Shown here piece after piece: positions 10,860 through 22,500 of a stretch of DNA of 64,000 nucleotides. Location: positions 372,001 through 436,000 of the forward strand of contig JAACJP010000028.1 of NCBI GenBank assembly GCA_013368375.1, read 5' to 3'. Made by a program: the position numbers and the translations under genes. The notes beneath the pieces were generated by a model. The model saw nothing but the letters and a program-made list of their open reading frames with translations, had not been told where the DNA came from and searched no databases. How positions within the stretch are numbered: position 1 is the stretch's first letter; every line of letters starts with the position of its first letter. The stretch comes from Tricholomella constricta. Its lineage: Eukaryota; Basidiomycota; Agaricomycetes; Agaricales; Lyophyllaceae.

Positions 10860-12130
10860 GGTGGAGGCGGGCGATGCTGGTGGGGGCGATTGCGGGGGAG
10901 GATGGTGGAGGTGGGGGCGACAACGGTGCTGGTGGGGGTGATCGGAGGAGGAGGTGGTAGAGGGCGGCGATGGCGACGACCTGGGCGATGACGATGGTGG
11001 GGATGTGGGGCGACTTGCGCGATGGTGGGGCGACAACGGTGCTGGGCGTCGGGCGACAGTGGTGCTGGTGGGGGTGATCGGGGGAGGAGGCGGTGGAGGG
11101 CGGCGATGGCGGGTAGGAGGTGGTGGAGGACGGTGCTAGTGGGGGCGATGGCAGGGAGGTGAGGCGACCTGCGCGAGGGCGGAGGTGGGGCGATGGGCGA
11201 CAATGGTGGAGGTGGGGCGACAGGCGACGACCGGCGATGGTGGGAAGGTGGTGGGGGTGGGAAACGGGCGACGACGATGGAGGTGGTGGGGTGGGGCGAC
11301 CTGCGGGTGGTGGGGGTGGGGCAACGGGCAACGGGCAACGGCCGGTGATAGTGGGAAGGTGGTGGGGGCGGGGCGACGGGCGACGACCGGCGATGGTGGG
11401 AACGTGGTGGGGGTGGGGCAACCTGCGCGATGGCGGAGGTGGGGTGGAGGTGGTGGCGATAGAGATGGAGGTGGTGGAGGTGAGGAGGTGATGTGGGTGG
11501 GGCGACCTGCGCGATGGCGGAGGTGGGGCGACAACGGTGGCTGGTGGTGGGGGTGAAGGCGATGGCGAGGAGGTGGTAGAGGTGGGGCAACGGGCGACGA
11601 CGGTGGAGGTGGTGGGGTGGGGCGACCTGCGGGTGGTGGGGGTGGGGCAACGGGCAACGGGCAATGGCCGGCGATGGTGGGAACGTGGTGGGGGTGGGGC
11701 GACCTGCGCGATGGTGGAGGTGGGGTGGAGGTGGTGGCGATAGAGATGGAGGTGGTGGAGGTGGGGAGGTGGTGTGGGTGGGGCGACCTGCGAGATGGCG
11801 GAGGTGGGGCGACAACCGTGGCTGGTGGTGGGGGTGAAGGCGATGGCAAGGAGGTGGTAGAGGTGGGGCGACGGGCAACAATGGTGGACGTGGGGTGGGC
11901 GATGGCGTCGACCTGCGCAATGATAATGGTGGGGAGGTGGGGCAACAATGGTGCTGGTGAAGGCGATGGCAGGGAAGTGGTGGAGGTGGTGGAGGTTGGA
12001 GCGATAGCGACGACCTGCGTGATAGTGGAGGTAGGGCGACAACGGGGCCCGGTGGAGGCGATGGAGACGCTGGCAGGGTGATGGAGGTGGGGCGACTTGT
12101 ACGATGGCGCAGGTGGGGCGCGCGTGGGGC
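10860..12130 (+). repeat. G-rich GGTGGGGCGAC minisatellite
   Basis: About 1.3 kb is built from shuffled short units such as GGTGGGGCGACCTGCG, GATGGCGGAGGTGGGGCGAC, GTGGTGGGGGTGGGGC and CGACGACCGGCGATGG. All variants are purine-biased on the plus strand. Some longer blocks recur (11268-11500 resembles 11590-11790). Both strands stay open over long stretches and give Pro/His-rich or Gly/Val-rich ORFs, as expected from a low-stop repeat; I do not treat these as genes. Many runs of three or more G could form G-quadruplexes. Confidence 0.85.
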
Positions 12131-12309
12131 TTGATCTGCGCACAATTACAGTCAGTGATGTGGAAAGAGGGGCAGGGGACTCACTGGGGCGAAGTCTGAG
12201 CCGTACGCGTAGGGGGTGAGATTAGGATGGATGGGCAGGACGGCAAGTGACGTACTGTGCGGCTCTCCCCAACCTGGGGTCTGCCCTTTACTGACTTCCC
12301 CTCTTCTTG

Positions 12310-12372
12310 ATGCCCGTTGTCGGCGTGGTTGTTGTCGTTGTTGTTGTCATTGTTGTTGCTGTTGATAACAAT
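12310..12372. repeat. GTT/GTC trinucleotide microsatellite
   Basis: A run of GTTGTCGTTGTTGTTGTCATTG-like triplets. On the minus strand it reads as poly-Asn with Asp, in a short ORF I do not consider a gene. Confidence 0.7.
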
Positions 12373-12590
12373 GCCGTTATCGTCGTAGCTCACTTCATTG
12401 TAGTGGCGGCAGTAGCAGTCGCGGTGATAGTGATGGCGTCAATGATGCGTCCCAAACCCTGAATGACGTGAAAGTTAACCGTACCTGCCAATGATCTTGA
12501 GTCATCTGGGCATCAAGCGCCACCGATGAACCTACCGATGATCGCAATCGTGATAATCATGAGTACAGTTTGGGTCGTCCGTCGGTCTTG

Positions 12591-12713
12591 GCGTTGAGTG
12601 CTTCCATCGTTATCGTCTGAATGTTGAGCGTTATCATCTGAATGTTGAGCGTTATCATGTGCGTTGAGCATCATCATCTGCGTTGAGCATAATCATCTGC
12701 GTTGAGCATTACC
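12591..12713 (+). repeat. GTTGAGC(A/G)TTATCATCTG tandem repeat
   Basis: Six imperfect copies of a 19-21 bp unit beginning GCGTTGAGC or ATGTTGAGC and ending ATCATCTG. The GTTGAG core is the same motif that recurs in both subterminal blocks of the element, so it may be a protein-binding site. About 250 bp separate it from the TATA box of the next gene. Confidence 0.75.
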
Positions 12714-12960
12714 GATCCGGCATACCCAGCGTGTTTGGGCATTGCCAGAAATGCTTTACGGTGATGGTGCATGACCAGTTCAGGACGGGTGCTAACAAGT
12801 TGTGCGTGGAGTACTTAGTAGGGCATAGCAGACCGAGCAATGGCCTTACAAACATTGGCAGCTACATATTGAACAATGCGAAAATAGCTGAGCTAATGGT
12901 GCAGCGCAAGTTTTTGCATGCAGGAAAGATGTCGCAAATTTGATTTCTGTGAAAATTTTG

Positions 12961-12968
12961 TATAAATA
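12961..12968 (+). promoter_or_regulatory. TATA box of the small CxxC gene
   Basis: TATAAATA lies 107 bp upstream of the ATG at 13075. A GTATGT donor (13017) and a TTTTACAG acceptor (ending near 13068) suggest an intron in the 5' leader. Splicing the upstream ATG (12976) to this exon would put it out of frame, so I start the protein at 13075. Confidence 0.45.
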
Positions 12969-13074
12969 CTGCCCCATGACAGACGTTCCAATAATCCCCT
13001 CTAACAATTCATACGGTATGTCCCATTGCCATTCAACTGTACTGTGATTACAACGTGATATTTTACAGGAGACA

Positions 13075-13344
13075 ATGTCTACTCGGCGTACAATCAATGT
13101 CGAGCACCTCATGCAAGACTACAGCGAGGAGGACGATGAGGGTGAATGCATTGTATGCGAGGACATCCGCTCTAGTCTCATTGGCTCTACAACCTTCGAA
13201 GAGATTGGATATTTCCAGAACTTCTTGCGCGTTCCCGAACATGCAAAGTACACACTCTTCCAGAGTGACGCGGGCACCATGAAACTCATTTTCTGCCACC
13301 TGTGCCGTCAGCTATTTTATATCGAAGGTGAAGACGGGGAGTAG
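13075..13344 (+). CDS. Small acidic protein with two CxxC pairs
   Basis: A single open frame of 89 residues begins MSTRRTINVEH. An acidic patch (residues about 17-23) is followed by CIVC (about 25-28) and, near the C-terminus, CHLC (about 74-77), a spacing that could bind one zinc ion. I do not recognise the family. A TATA box and a probable leader intron support expression. Its place between the minisatellite and the next cargo gene makes it part of the transposon cargo. Alternative: the visible exon of a longer gene. Confidence 0.5.
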   Translation: MSTRRTINVEHLMQDYSEEDDEGECIVCEDIRSSLIGSTTFEEIGYFQNFLRVPEHAKYTLFQSDAGTMKLIFCHLCRQLFYIEGEDGE

Positions 13345-13549
13345 GATTTACAGCTTATGCAGATGATTGGATAATTGGTAGGGAGGCTGGAGGGCGGTGA
13401 ATAAAACTTTCAGCTTGTCAATTCTCTTCAAGGATATTGAATTGAGTAATACATGTCTGCATATTATTGAGAGGACAACACCCATTGTTGACAATCAGTA
13501 AAGTCTGACCCCGCAGCGGCAGATGGTTGGCATATGGGTGATACATTGT

Positions 13550-13604
13550 AACTTATCAGAAACTTATCAGAAACTTATCAGAAATTTATCAGAAACTCAA
13601 TAGA
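13550..13604 (+). repeat. Five 11-bp repeats upstream of 13670
   Basis: AACTTATCAGA occurs three times exactly and then twice with changes (AATTTATCAGA, AACTCAATAGA), without spacers. The period is about one helical turn. It ends 65 bp before the next start codon. Confidence 0.75.
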
Positions 13605-13669
13605 AATGTTTCGTAAACTGTGAACTGCAACCTCCCGACGTCCCTGGCAACAAATTTCTCTTTCTCAAT

Positions 13670-14292
13670 ATGGGCCGTCGAAAACAATTCACCAAGGCTG
13701 AGCAGAGGAAGCGACATCGAGAAGCATCTATGTGTTACTATTATCGCAACCAAGAAAAGTGCCGCGAACGAGCAAGGCTATCTGCAGCTACGTAAATTAT
13801 CAACCTTCAAGGATAAACTTCAATATGCTGACTGTGTTTATATGCAGAGCTCGTTTACAAAAGAAAGCTGCAAAATGTCTCAACCCAACACCAAATCCAA
13901 CTACAAATCTGCCCCATCCGCAGCAAAATCCACAGCAAAATATTGCAGTGGCACCCTTCCCACCCTCCTCAGAAGATAACGACTCTGCTAGCCTTCTCAA
14001 TTCTAGCAATTCTGGCATTATACCGCCACGCTTCTGTTACAAGTTCAAAACTCCACCTACAATTGAACCTGATCCCCAGACATCTCCTCCATCTCCTCCA
14101 TCTCCTCGGCGTGTTATGCCATTGGATGATTATTTTTCACTGCCGCCATCTTCACCACTACCACCATCTTTGCCATTACCACCATCAGAAGAGGAGAGAC
14201 ATGACTCTGATGCTGAATTCCTGACAGATGGAGAGGAGGAGTATAACTCTGATGTAGAATTCTTACGGCTGCTGGGATATGAACATGAATAA
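13670..14292 (+). CDS. Basic N-terminus (MGRRKQFT) protein with acidic, Pro-rich tail
   Basis: Two exons, 13670-13791 and 13848-14292, with a 56-nt intron, join to 188 residues. The first 45 residues are strongly basic and Arg/Tyr-rich (MGRRKQFTKAEQ, YYYRNQEKCRERAR) and resemble a short helical DNA- or RNA-binding segment. The middle is Pro/Ser-rich (PPSPPSPRR), and the end is acidic (about 30 residues rich in Glu and Asp). Similar MGRR-starting proteins occur repeatedly in Agaricomycete genomes, but I know no function. It lies 65 bp downstream of an 11-bp repeat array. Confidence 0.65.
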
Positions 14293-15596
14293 GGTAAGCC
14301 TGACACCCTTTCTCTTCTAACTTCTTATATTTAGAACAAGCTGTTTCTTAGCCCAAGTTATATTTTGCTAGAAGGCGAGGTGTCCAAACAGCCGGCAGCA
14401 TTATGACCAAGGACCGGCCGGATGGATTTTTCAAAGAGTAATATTCTCCCAAGATAGAGATGCATATAACCGCTTTTGACTTTTCTACTTATCAATATGA
14501 ATTACTTTGAACAAGCCTTTTCTGCCAAATTATATTTTCCAGGCAAGGCTGGTATCTGAAGAGCTCAGCAGCACTATGACTGAGGACGGCCAGGTGTGTT
14601 TTTTTATGAGTAATATTACACACATCACTATCAAAAGAAATGTTTGTATTTAAGTAATGTAAGTTGTTACACTAGACTGCATGTAGTCTATATATAGGGT
14701 GGAGCAACTATGCTCCACAGAATGGAGTGGTGGTATTGCTATCAATCTCAATTTGGGATTGACGCAAGGCTGAGGCTGAGGCGGTTTAAATATATATCAA
14801 CTTATGGTTAGCTTGTGCTTGACTCGCAGTCCAAGTGATTATGTAATTGATGTGACTGATGTGATAAACGTACGCGGCTCGACCCGCTCCGGCCTCTCTC
14901 CCATTACCTCCACAACACAACTAACACCCCTCCCGGACCCATCCCCACGCATCCCAGCATCCCACACATTACAAGGATGAGCATGCTGTCAGGCAGCGTG
15001 CGACCCCTCCACACACCTCACAAGCATGCCATTTGGCGGCACCGTCATCTTTCTGTCTGTTGTCGAGTATCCTGAGTATCCCGCTGCCAATCTCGATGTG
15101 CCCCGCCGCCCACCACCCACCACCCACCTCGCATTGCTCATCATCATATTCTCTGTACATTTCTTACTATAATGTTTAGTATACCTGTTAATAATGTCCA
15201 TTGCTTGAAAAATCTCAACTGATGGCTTGCAGAGCCAATTTCAAGTTCACACTTTCAGCAATACATCACATGTCCTACAGGCTATACACAAGTCAACCGA
15301 GTCACCACACGCCCTGGTGGTTGATTTTTAACCGCCCCTTTGTTTGCTCCTTATGTGATTGCGGGACTCGGTTTCAGGTTTGGGTCTCGGGTCTCTGGCT
15401 CGGCTCGCTCGGCTCTCTCGGGCAGAGTTTTGGGGTTGCATGGCGGGGCGACAAACAAATAACATGAAATCTTATAGTAGTTTCTCGCCATATACTTCGG
15501 CCTGCCTGCCTACCACGACACTTGTTGAATTTCTGCCATATTCTTCTATCACAGATATCTTTCTACAGCAAAATTCATTGTACAATTAGTTGGAAA
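14293..15596. other. Intergenic stretch with degenerate repeat and hairpins
   Basis: Positions about 14330-14450 and 14505-14625 are two diverged copies of one block; both run from GAACAAGC through ATATTTT and AGCA(G/T)..TATGAC to GAGTAATATT. Two perfect hairpins follow: AGACT..AGTCT (14674-14689) and GTGGAGCA-ACTA-TGCTCCAC (14699-14718). I see no coding exon. Confidence 0.5.
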
Positions 15597-17555
15597 ATGA
15601 ACGGTATGTGGTGTACGAATGTATGAGCATTATTCTGACAATATGACACAGAAATCGCCAAATTTACAGCAAAGGTTGATACCTTGCAAGAAAATGTCAA
15701 TGCAGCACAAAACCGTTTTAAGACTGCTGTTGCACGGGGATTAGAGAATGCTTATGGTGGAAGTGCTAGTAAGGAATTCTCTAATAATGCATTGCAAAAG
15801 ACTGATATGATTTTTATAGGTACACAAAAAAAATATGAAAAAGAGCTTCTTAAAGCTCAGACGAGTCTTAGAGCTGCGGAAAGCAAGTTGAAAGCTATTT
15901 TGGAGGAGCAGAATGCAGGCATCGGAGACAAACGGCCTGCCTCTGAAAATGAAGAGGGACCCGAAATAAAAAAACGCAACACAGGGGACAGCGACATGTC
16001 AAGTGAGTTGTCGGAGCTGGATGATAATTTTGTAGAGGTGGTTGCTACGACTGTCTCAGCCACGACTGTCTCCGATAACAATGAGACCGAGGCCTCTATT
16101 TCTTCTTCTCCCGAGCATATTCTCTCCACCGCTACAACCCACCTTGCTCTGCCGAATCTTGCTCTGCCGAATCTGCTCCTTGATCAAACCATACAGGAGG
16201 ACAAGTCACCAACCCCAACTCCGGCACCATCTTCTACTTCAGCACCATCGTCCATACCACTGGCCACCACTACTACCCCTATACCTACCTCTATACCACT
16301 GGCCACCACCGCTACAGGTCTATCTCCCAATCCTGATCCTGCACCTAATGCTCCTGGTCTTTCCCAGTCTACTGCATCCATCGACATCGAATCAATTATA
16401 TCTGTCATTCAACCATCACCTCAAATAGCTCAGCCCGCAATATCTTCTGCTGCCATTGGCTTTGCCGATAGGGCCCTTGCCGCTATGAAATTTCTTGATG
16501 CTGCACGAGGCCTTCACCCAGATGTTGAATTTCAATTACCAACCAGTGCCGTTGAAGCGAAAGTGGAAATGAGTTTGGCAACGGAGGTGGAGCTTCCAGG
16601 TATTATTGGGGAGAAAGAGAAGAAGGGGAGTAAGAAGAGAAAGGGGAAGGAGAAGGCGAAATTGGCAGAAACGTCGGTGGACTCAGATGACGGTGAAAAG
16701 GGTAAATATTTATGGCTTTGAATTTTAAACCTAAGGCTAATATGCGACTCTTCAGAAGTAGGATGGTATGAGGGGCTGAGCCTTGTAAAACAAGAAGAGC
16801 TATGCGGTAAGTTAATTTAGCTATTATAATTTGTATGTGACTCTGATTTACCGAGACAGGTGATGCTAGGGAGGCGTTTCGACTTTTTCTACGTGACAAA
16901 ACTCCAATTTCACCATCAATTCGGAGGCAAATCCGGGAGAATCAAGCGCACATGCCGGAAGCTGCAACAATTTCTCAGGAATTGGCACTCCACATTTTGA
17001 CGACCACCCACAAAAATATCCAGTGCATCTTGCACCATCAGACCAAATCTCAGCAGACTGGAGAGGCTGACCGATGGAAAGAAGGCTGCCAAAAGGGAGC
17101 CTCCGCCAGGTGTACTGCATTGTGGGTGTGAAGAGGGGCCAGCTTTGATGGACTTCATATTTTGGAAGACGCTTCGGGTGGTGCATACCACAGCTGGGGG
17201 AAGGACTATTGTGGAGGGCATGAAGTCTCAGCGTTTTGACACGCGGACGCGGCTCTTCATTGCCAAGGCAGTTCAAGACTATTCGGGTTTGACTCTGGAC
17301 GATCATTATACCGGACCCGGAGATTTGGAAGGTGATGATGATCGTGCCGAATTTCCTGATTATCTTGGTTATTCACATCAGATGGCACTCACCATCCGTT
17401 CGTTGACCCTCCTGCATTCAAAGCTTGCACGGCTGAGGAGCTTGGGAGTTCAGTGTGAGATGAATGAGAAGGTTCTCTCTTCTTTGGATACCATAGATGG
17501 GGACAAAACTGATATTCCAATTGACCCCGCTTTGTTACAACCAAATCTTCTATAG
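15597..17555 (+). CDS. Coiled-coil, Lys-rich protein of unknown function
   Basis: A seven-base first exon (15597-15603) splices to 15652-16702, giving MNEIAKFTAKVDTLQENV, then a coiled coil (about residues 5-100) and a long Ser/Thr/Pro-rich region. The exon ends in a KKGSKKRKGKEKAK patch. Further exons follow after introns with acceptors near 16755 and 16860 (reading GDAREAFRLFLRD). The final frame, 17168-17555, encodes a conserved-looking tail. The join between about 17100 and 17168 does not close in any canonical way I tried, so either an intron is misread or there is a frameshift. Family not recognised. The gene converges with the protease gene. Confidence 0.5.
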
Positions 17556-17700
17556 ATAGGCTGTAAAAGATAGCTAATATATTGTCTCAACTTATAATAT
17601 GCCCACTGAATAGCTTTGTAGAGGTCTTGTGTTTGATCGTCGAATGAGGTTTTAGGGTTCACGGAAATAACTCACGGAAATAACTCACACGATCAATGAT

Positions 17701-17744
17701 GCATCAATCACGCATCAATCACGCATCAATTATGCATCAATTAT
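17701..17744 (+). repeat. Four 11-bp GCATCAATYAY repeats
   Basis: GCATCAATCAC occurs twice, then GCATCAATTAT twice, without spacers. Just before it (about 17662-17688), GGAAATAACTCAC occurs twice. This lies between two convergent genes, so a promoter role is less obvious than for the 13550 array. Confidence 0.7.
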
Positions 17745-19162
17745 GCATTCACATGCCTGTACACAACTTCTGCTTTCAGACAAAAGGGGCAGCCATATAC
17801 TCGTACGACTTTTGTAATATTATTTTTCTGTTCTGCGTTCTGCATTCTATACACTTCACTGGTCTTATTTCAAAACATGCATGATTGCTAATTGAATTTT
17901 GGACCAGCTAATTCGGTTACATTTAGTATTATCAGTCACTTGCATAGTCTGAAGTTCTTTGTCCCTTCTTTCCACTCGCAGCATCAGCAGTCCCAGACCG
18001 GCAATTATAAGATCGGGTAAACCTCTTCTATCAACTGTAGTCTGATGTGATTTAGGTTGGGAACGTCGTTGGGAATCCGATCACGTGCTTGTACTGTTTC
18101 ATGATTGATATGGGTGCCTGATTGGAGGTGACGTGCAAATGCAATTGTGTAGATGCCACAATCATTGCCGTTACGCTGAAATGGAACCTGATACCATATC
18201 ATTCATTTCAAAGTTGTTTGACTCTGGAAGGGAAATAAAACATGCCAGAAAATGTGGACGGTAGACAAATGTATCCATATTGTTCATGTGCTGAGGGCGA
18301 AACTTGGAACGGATTTGCTGAAGGAGTAGAATCATTCCCTGACCCAAAAAAATGAGATCCAAGTTTTGAAACATAAGTCAGCTGATCTGCTGTACCTTGA
18401 TTAAATGAGCATGCACGCTTGTCTTCCAATCGGCATTTAGGTGTTTTGATTTGTGCCAGTTGCGGTAGGTTGGGCGCCAGCTGTCCAAAACACAGATTTG
18501 TTTTTCATGGAGGTCTGCATATAATAGTAGCCAATGCTGGTCCACATTGACGGGGACTAAAATTCTTTGAATGCTATGAATGTGACGTCCAATCTAAAAA
18601 TTGAGAACGTTAGACTCATTAGACATGTATACGTAAATACACAGCACCTGATTTTTCTTCCAAGACCAGGCTGATGTCCAATCAACATCAATATTGGCAC
18701 GTAAAAACTTGGTGTGGAAGTACGAAGTCAGGCAAAGGCACTGTGATGGATTGGAGTAGGGCGAATTTTCAATAAAATAATCAATCACTGAGCAACTCAA
18801 CCATGTGGCTGGAGAGAGCCGATTGAGGTCATCAGCATCAAGATCTCGTATGATCCAATCTTTAGGTAAATTTCCCAGATGCTGGTAGAGGAATGAGTTA
18901 CAGAGTTAAGTAACAGATTATGTGGACATCACCGATGTTAATATAGATTCCACACATGACGAAGCTGCAGTCTGTAACCAAAGATCCAGGGATGATTGAA
19001 TAAGGTCCTGCCGATTTTCAAGTGCACTCTTGATAGATCGGAGGGCTCCATGATTTGTTGCTATAATCACAAGCTGATCGGAATTGCTTTGGAATCTATT
19101 CTGAGCCTGCACATAGCGGAGCAGTAGTGCCTTCACCGCAATTTGCGGTGCGTCGAGCTTTT

Positions 19163-19175
19163 GAAGAAGACATTT
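19163..19175. repeat. LINE target-site duplication, 3' side
   Basis: GAAGAAGACATTT is repeated at 25651-25663. The last three T merge with the T run of the poly(A) tail, so the true length is 11-13 bp. Removing one copy and the element restores the protease reading frame. Confidence 0.9.
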
Positions 19176-19577
19176 TTTTTTTTTTTTTTTTTAAATCAAA
19201 ATTATCGTGTTAGAGGCGCATTGCGCCTATGGTATACGGCACATACGAACAGGTAATTACAGTCTACGAGAGCCATGGAATACCACACCCCCCCGTTAAG
19301 CGGAGAAAGGGCGGGTCGGCGTTTCCAACGCCGTTTTAGGCCATGCTCCCCTGTTAAGACCTGAGAAAAGGAACAGATGAGTAAGGCAGGTGTTTTGTCG
19401 GCGACGAGGGCCCGCTAGGCGGGCAGGTGGTAAAGCGAGCGACACGAAAATGTGCTCATACCGAGAGGGAACTGGTTTAAGGTTAGGTGTATCGGTGAGA
19501 CATGTGCTACGTGCGCCGCTGTGAGTCAGGGGTGGTGGGGGTATTACGGGTGAACGTGGTGTTTCGTGGGCGGGGGA

Positions 19578-22500
19578 TTAGATATGGTGTAGGAGGGGAT
19601 TAGGGCGCGCGGCGGGTTGCCGGGCTCGGGTGTTGATTTCGTGGGCGCGTTCTGCGGCGAGGCAGCGCGCCGACTGGGCTGATGTTTTAAAGCGCTTCGT
19701 CGCGTGGACGAATCTAAGGAGATGCTTCAGGGCATCGGGGCTCGTCAATAAGTATGAGATGGACTCAGCTTTTCGTTTGAGGTTTCTTCGGAGGTGGAGA
19801 TGACGTTCGTGTTGGTAGCGCGGACATATCAAGAGGTAGTGCCGAACGGTTTCCACCGTGATGCCAAGGCAGTGTGGGCATGAGGGCGACTCAGCGCGGT
19901 GGATGCGGAATAGATGCTGGTTGAGTGGGGAGTGGCCGGTGCGCAATTGGGCAACTGTGGCGGAGCGGCGGCAATCGAGGTACTCGACGAGCTTCAGGAA
20001 TTTCTTCGATGGCAGAGATTTGTCGATGGCGTTGATGGCCGAGAAGCGGGGGGATTTCTTCCACCGTTTCTTCCATGTTGCGCGGAGGGCGGTGAGGTGT
20101 TCCTGTCGGAGGGCGGGTATGCTGGCTGGCAGGGGCTTCCGTCTGAGGTAGACTGGGAGGAGGTTAGTTGAGCTGGTGGTGCCTTGTGCCGCAGTTTTAG
20201 CAAGTTCGTCGGCTCGTTCGTTCGGGTCGAAGTCGACGTGTCCAGGGGTCCAGTGTATCTGGATGTCTATAACTCTGCGGCGACGGTCAGTCCAAGGGTT
20301 ACCTCGGCGCTTAGCGGCACTGCGAGCATCAGCGCGGGCGAGACGGTCTTGTGTGACGTGTAATTTCTCGGCGGCGGAGTGGACGTGGTCGAGGAGGTAG
20401 TGTCCCGGGTGCGGGCGTTGGTTGTTGAGGGCCTTGATGGTAGCTTGACTGTCGCTGCCGATGGCCGTCGTATCATCTAGGCTGCGTGTGAGTTTCGTCA
20501 GTAAGTGAAGGCCGAGCGTAAGCCCGACTATTTCAGCTTCGTATACTGTGTGTTTGGTGGTGGGGCCGAGGTGGTAGCGAAGTGACGCCCTCTCGGCCTT
20601 GTCGACGTATAGGACTGCTGAGGCTCCGATGCCTCCTTCGAAGCCGGAGCCGTCGCAATAAACAGAGACCGGGGCTAGATCATGGATGCGGTTAGCTTCC
20701 CTGAGCGCCGAGGCTTTGTTGTCTTCGATGTGGGTGCTGAACGATGGGGCATAGTTTGGGCGCCGTCTTGTGGGTAGCACTGTCTCCACCGTCCGGGGGT
20801 CGACCCCAGTGGTGAAGAACAGGTTGTGGAGAGGGGATCGGTGGCGCTTGACGTAGCGCTGGGCAGCGTTACGGACTGGGCCATGCAGGGGGTGGGAATC
20901 TGGGAGGGAGGCTAGCCGCACCGCGGCTCGTTGTAGGATTTTGTGGTATAGTAGATCTACGGGCAGAAGGTTAGTGTGGACATCCAGCACGTCACCTGCT
21001 GTGGTACTGAGGGAGCCGGTGACGAGCTTTGCAGCGCGTCGCTGGACTGGAATGAGCTTTCGAGTGACGGCAATAGAGCCGAGTCGCTTTTTGCCGCTTG
21101 GAGAGTTGTGAATTCCTGTATACCACACGTCAGCAGCGTATGTGAGGGCAGGGACTGCTACAGTGTTGTAGAGCTGTCGGATTCGATGCGGGGGCATGCC
21201 CCCGGATAACTTGGAGAGGCGCGCGACTTGAAAGGACCACCAGGTCGAGCTGGCGATAACTTTCTGAAAGTGGGCATTCCAGCGGAGCTTGGGGTCGAAG
21301 ACGACCCCCAGGTACTTGTATGTCAGTGCTGTGTCGACTATCTGGTGTGTATAGGAGCCGTCGGGGTTGCGGCGGGTGAGCTTGAGGTCGGGCGGGATGA
21401 CATCATGGTGGGAGCGCGGAAAGTTCATTAGGGCGAGTTTTGAGAGCTCGAACGGCGAGTTGTGGGATAGCGACCAGTCGAAACCACCTCCAGGGCGTTC
21501 GACCATGTCGGCAATGGTGTTGTGGGCCTCGCGGAGCGTCTTCGCGACTGCGAGGTACATAGAGTCATCGACAAATCCGACTGACGTCTCTGACCTGCTG
21601 CCGGTAGCTGCTGTGTGGATTAGTGGGGCGTTATAGAACGCATAGAAGAGCATGGACAAGGGACATCCTTGGGTGGTCCCATTGCGGATGTCGATCGGCT
21701 CTGATAGGAAATCATCGAATTTCAGACAGGTGCTGCGCTGGGTTAGCATCCGTTCAGTGAGTTTTACATAACATCGCGGGGCACCGCGTTCTCGCATGTT
21801 GTGGACGAGCCGTTCACGGACAGTATTGGGGAACGCCCCTTGGACGTCCAGGAACAGCGCCACTGCAACATTACCTGCCCGCCATGCGGCCTTGATTTTG
21901 TGGGTGACAAGGTGCATGGCGTCGGTCGTGTTGCGCCCAGGACGGCCTCCGAACTGGCCTGCCGGGAACATGGAATGGGTTTCTGCGAGGTGGGAAAGGT
22001 CAGCGGCGACCAGCGTCGAGAGGAGCTTCCCGATAGTGTTTAGGAGTCCAATGGGGCGGTAGGCCTTGGCTACGTTGTAGGCCGGCTTACCCGGCTTGCG
22101 GAGTACAAGCGTCGTCGAGACGAGCCAGCTGCTGTGGTATACATCAAGTTCGAGGACAGCGCGGAAGATGAAAAATAAATGATCGACCAGGACCTCCGCG
22201 CAGCGTTTCAGCACCACATTCGGGATCCCGTCAGGACCCGGCGCTTTATGTGGTTTGAGCTGGCTGATGGCTGCGAGGATGCGTGCGCGAGTAAAATATT
22301 TGATCCCAGGTAGGGGACAGGGATACGCAGAGAGGGGTATGGAAGAGGAGGTGGGGGGGGGTGGAAAGAACGACTCAGCTAGGGCTGCGGCCTTTTCCCT
22401 ATTGGTGGAGGCGATCTTTGGGGCGCCATCCACCGTGGTCCTGAGGTCGGGAACCCTGTCGCTGGAGAAGTCAGAAGGCTCATTAACTGCATATTTGTTA

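Noticed and set aside
10760..12145. Long Pro/His-rich ORFs on the minus strand and Gly/Val-rich ORFs on the plus strand
   Set aside because: They follow the G-rich minisatellite, overlap in several frames at once, and have no domain or splice support.
12591..12713. Tandem repeat considered as a CRISPR-like array
   Set aside because: No unique spacers; units adjoin directly, and the organism is a eukaryote.
16866..17306. Minus-strand ORF opposite the end of the 15597-17555 gene
   Set aside because: It is the complement of plus-strand exons that carry splice signals, and has no recognisable domain.
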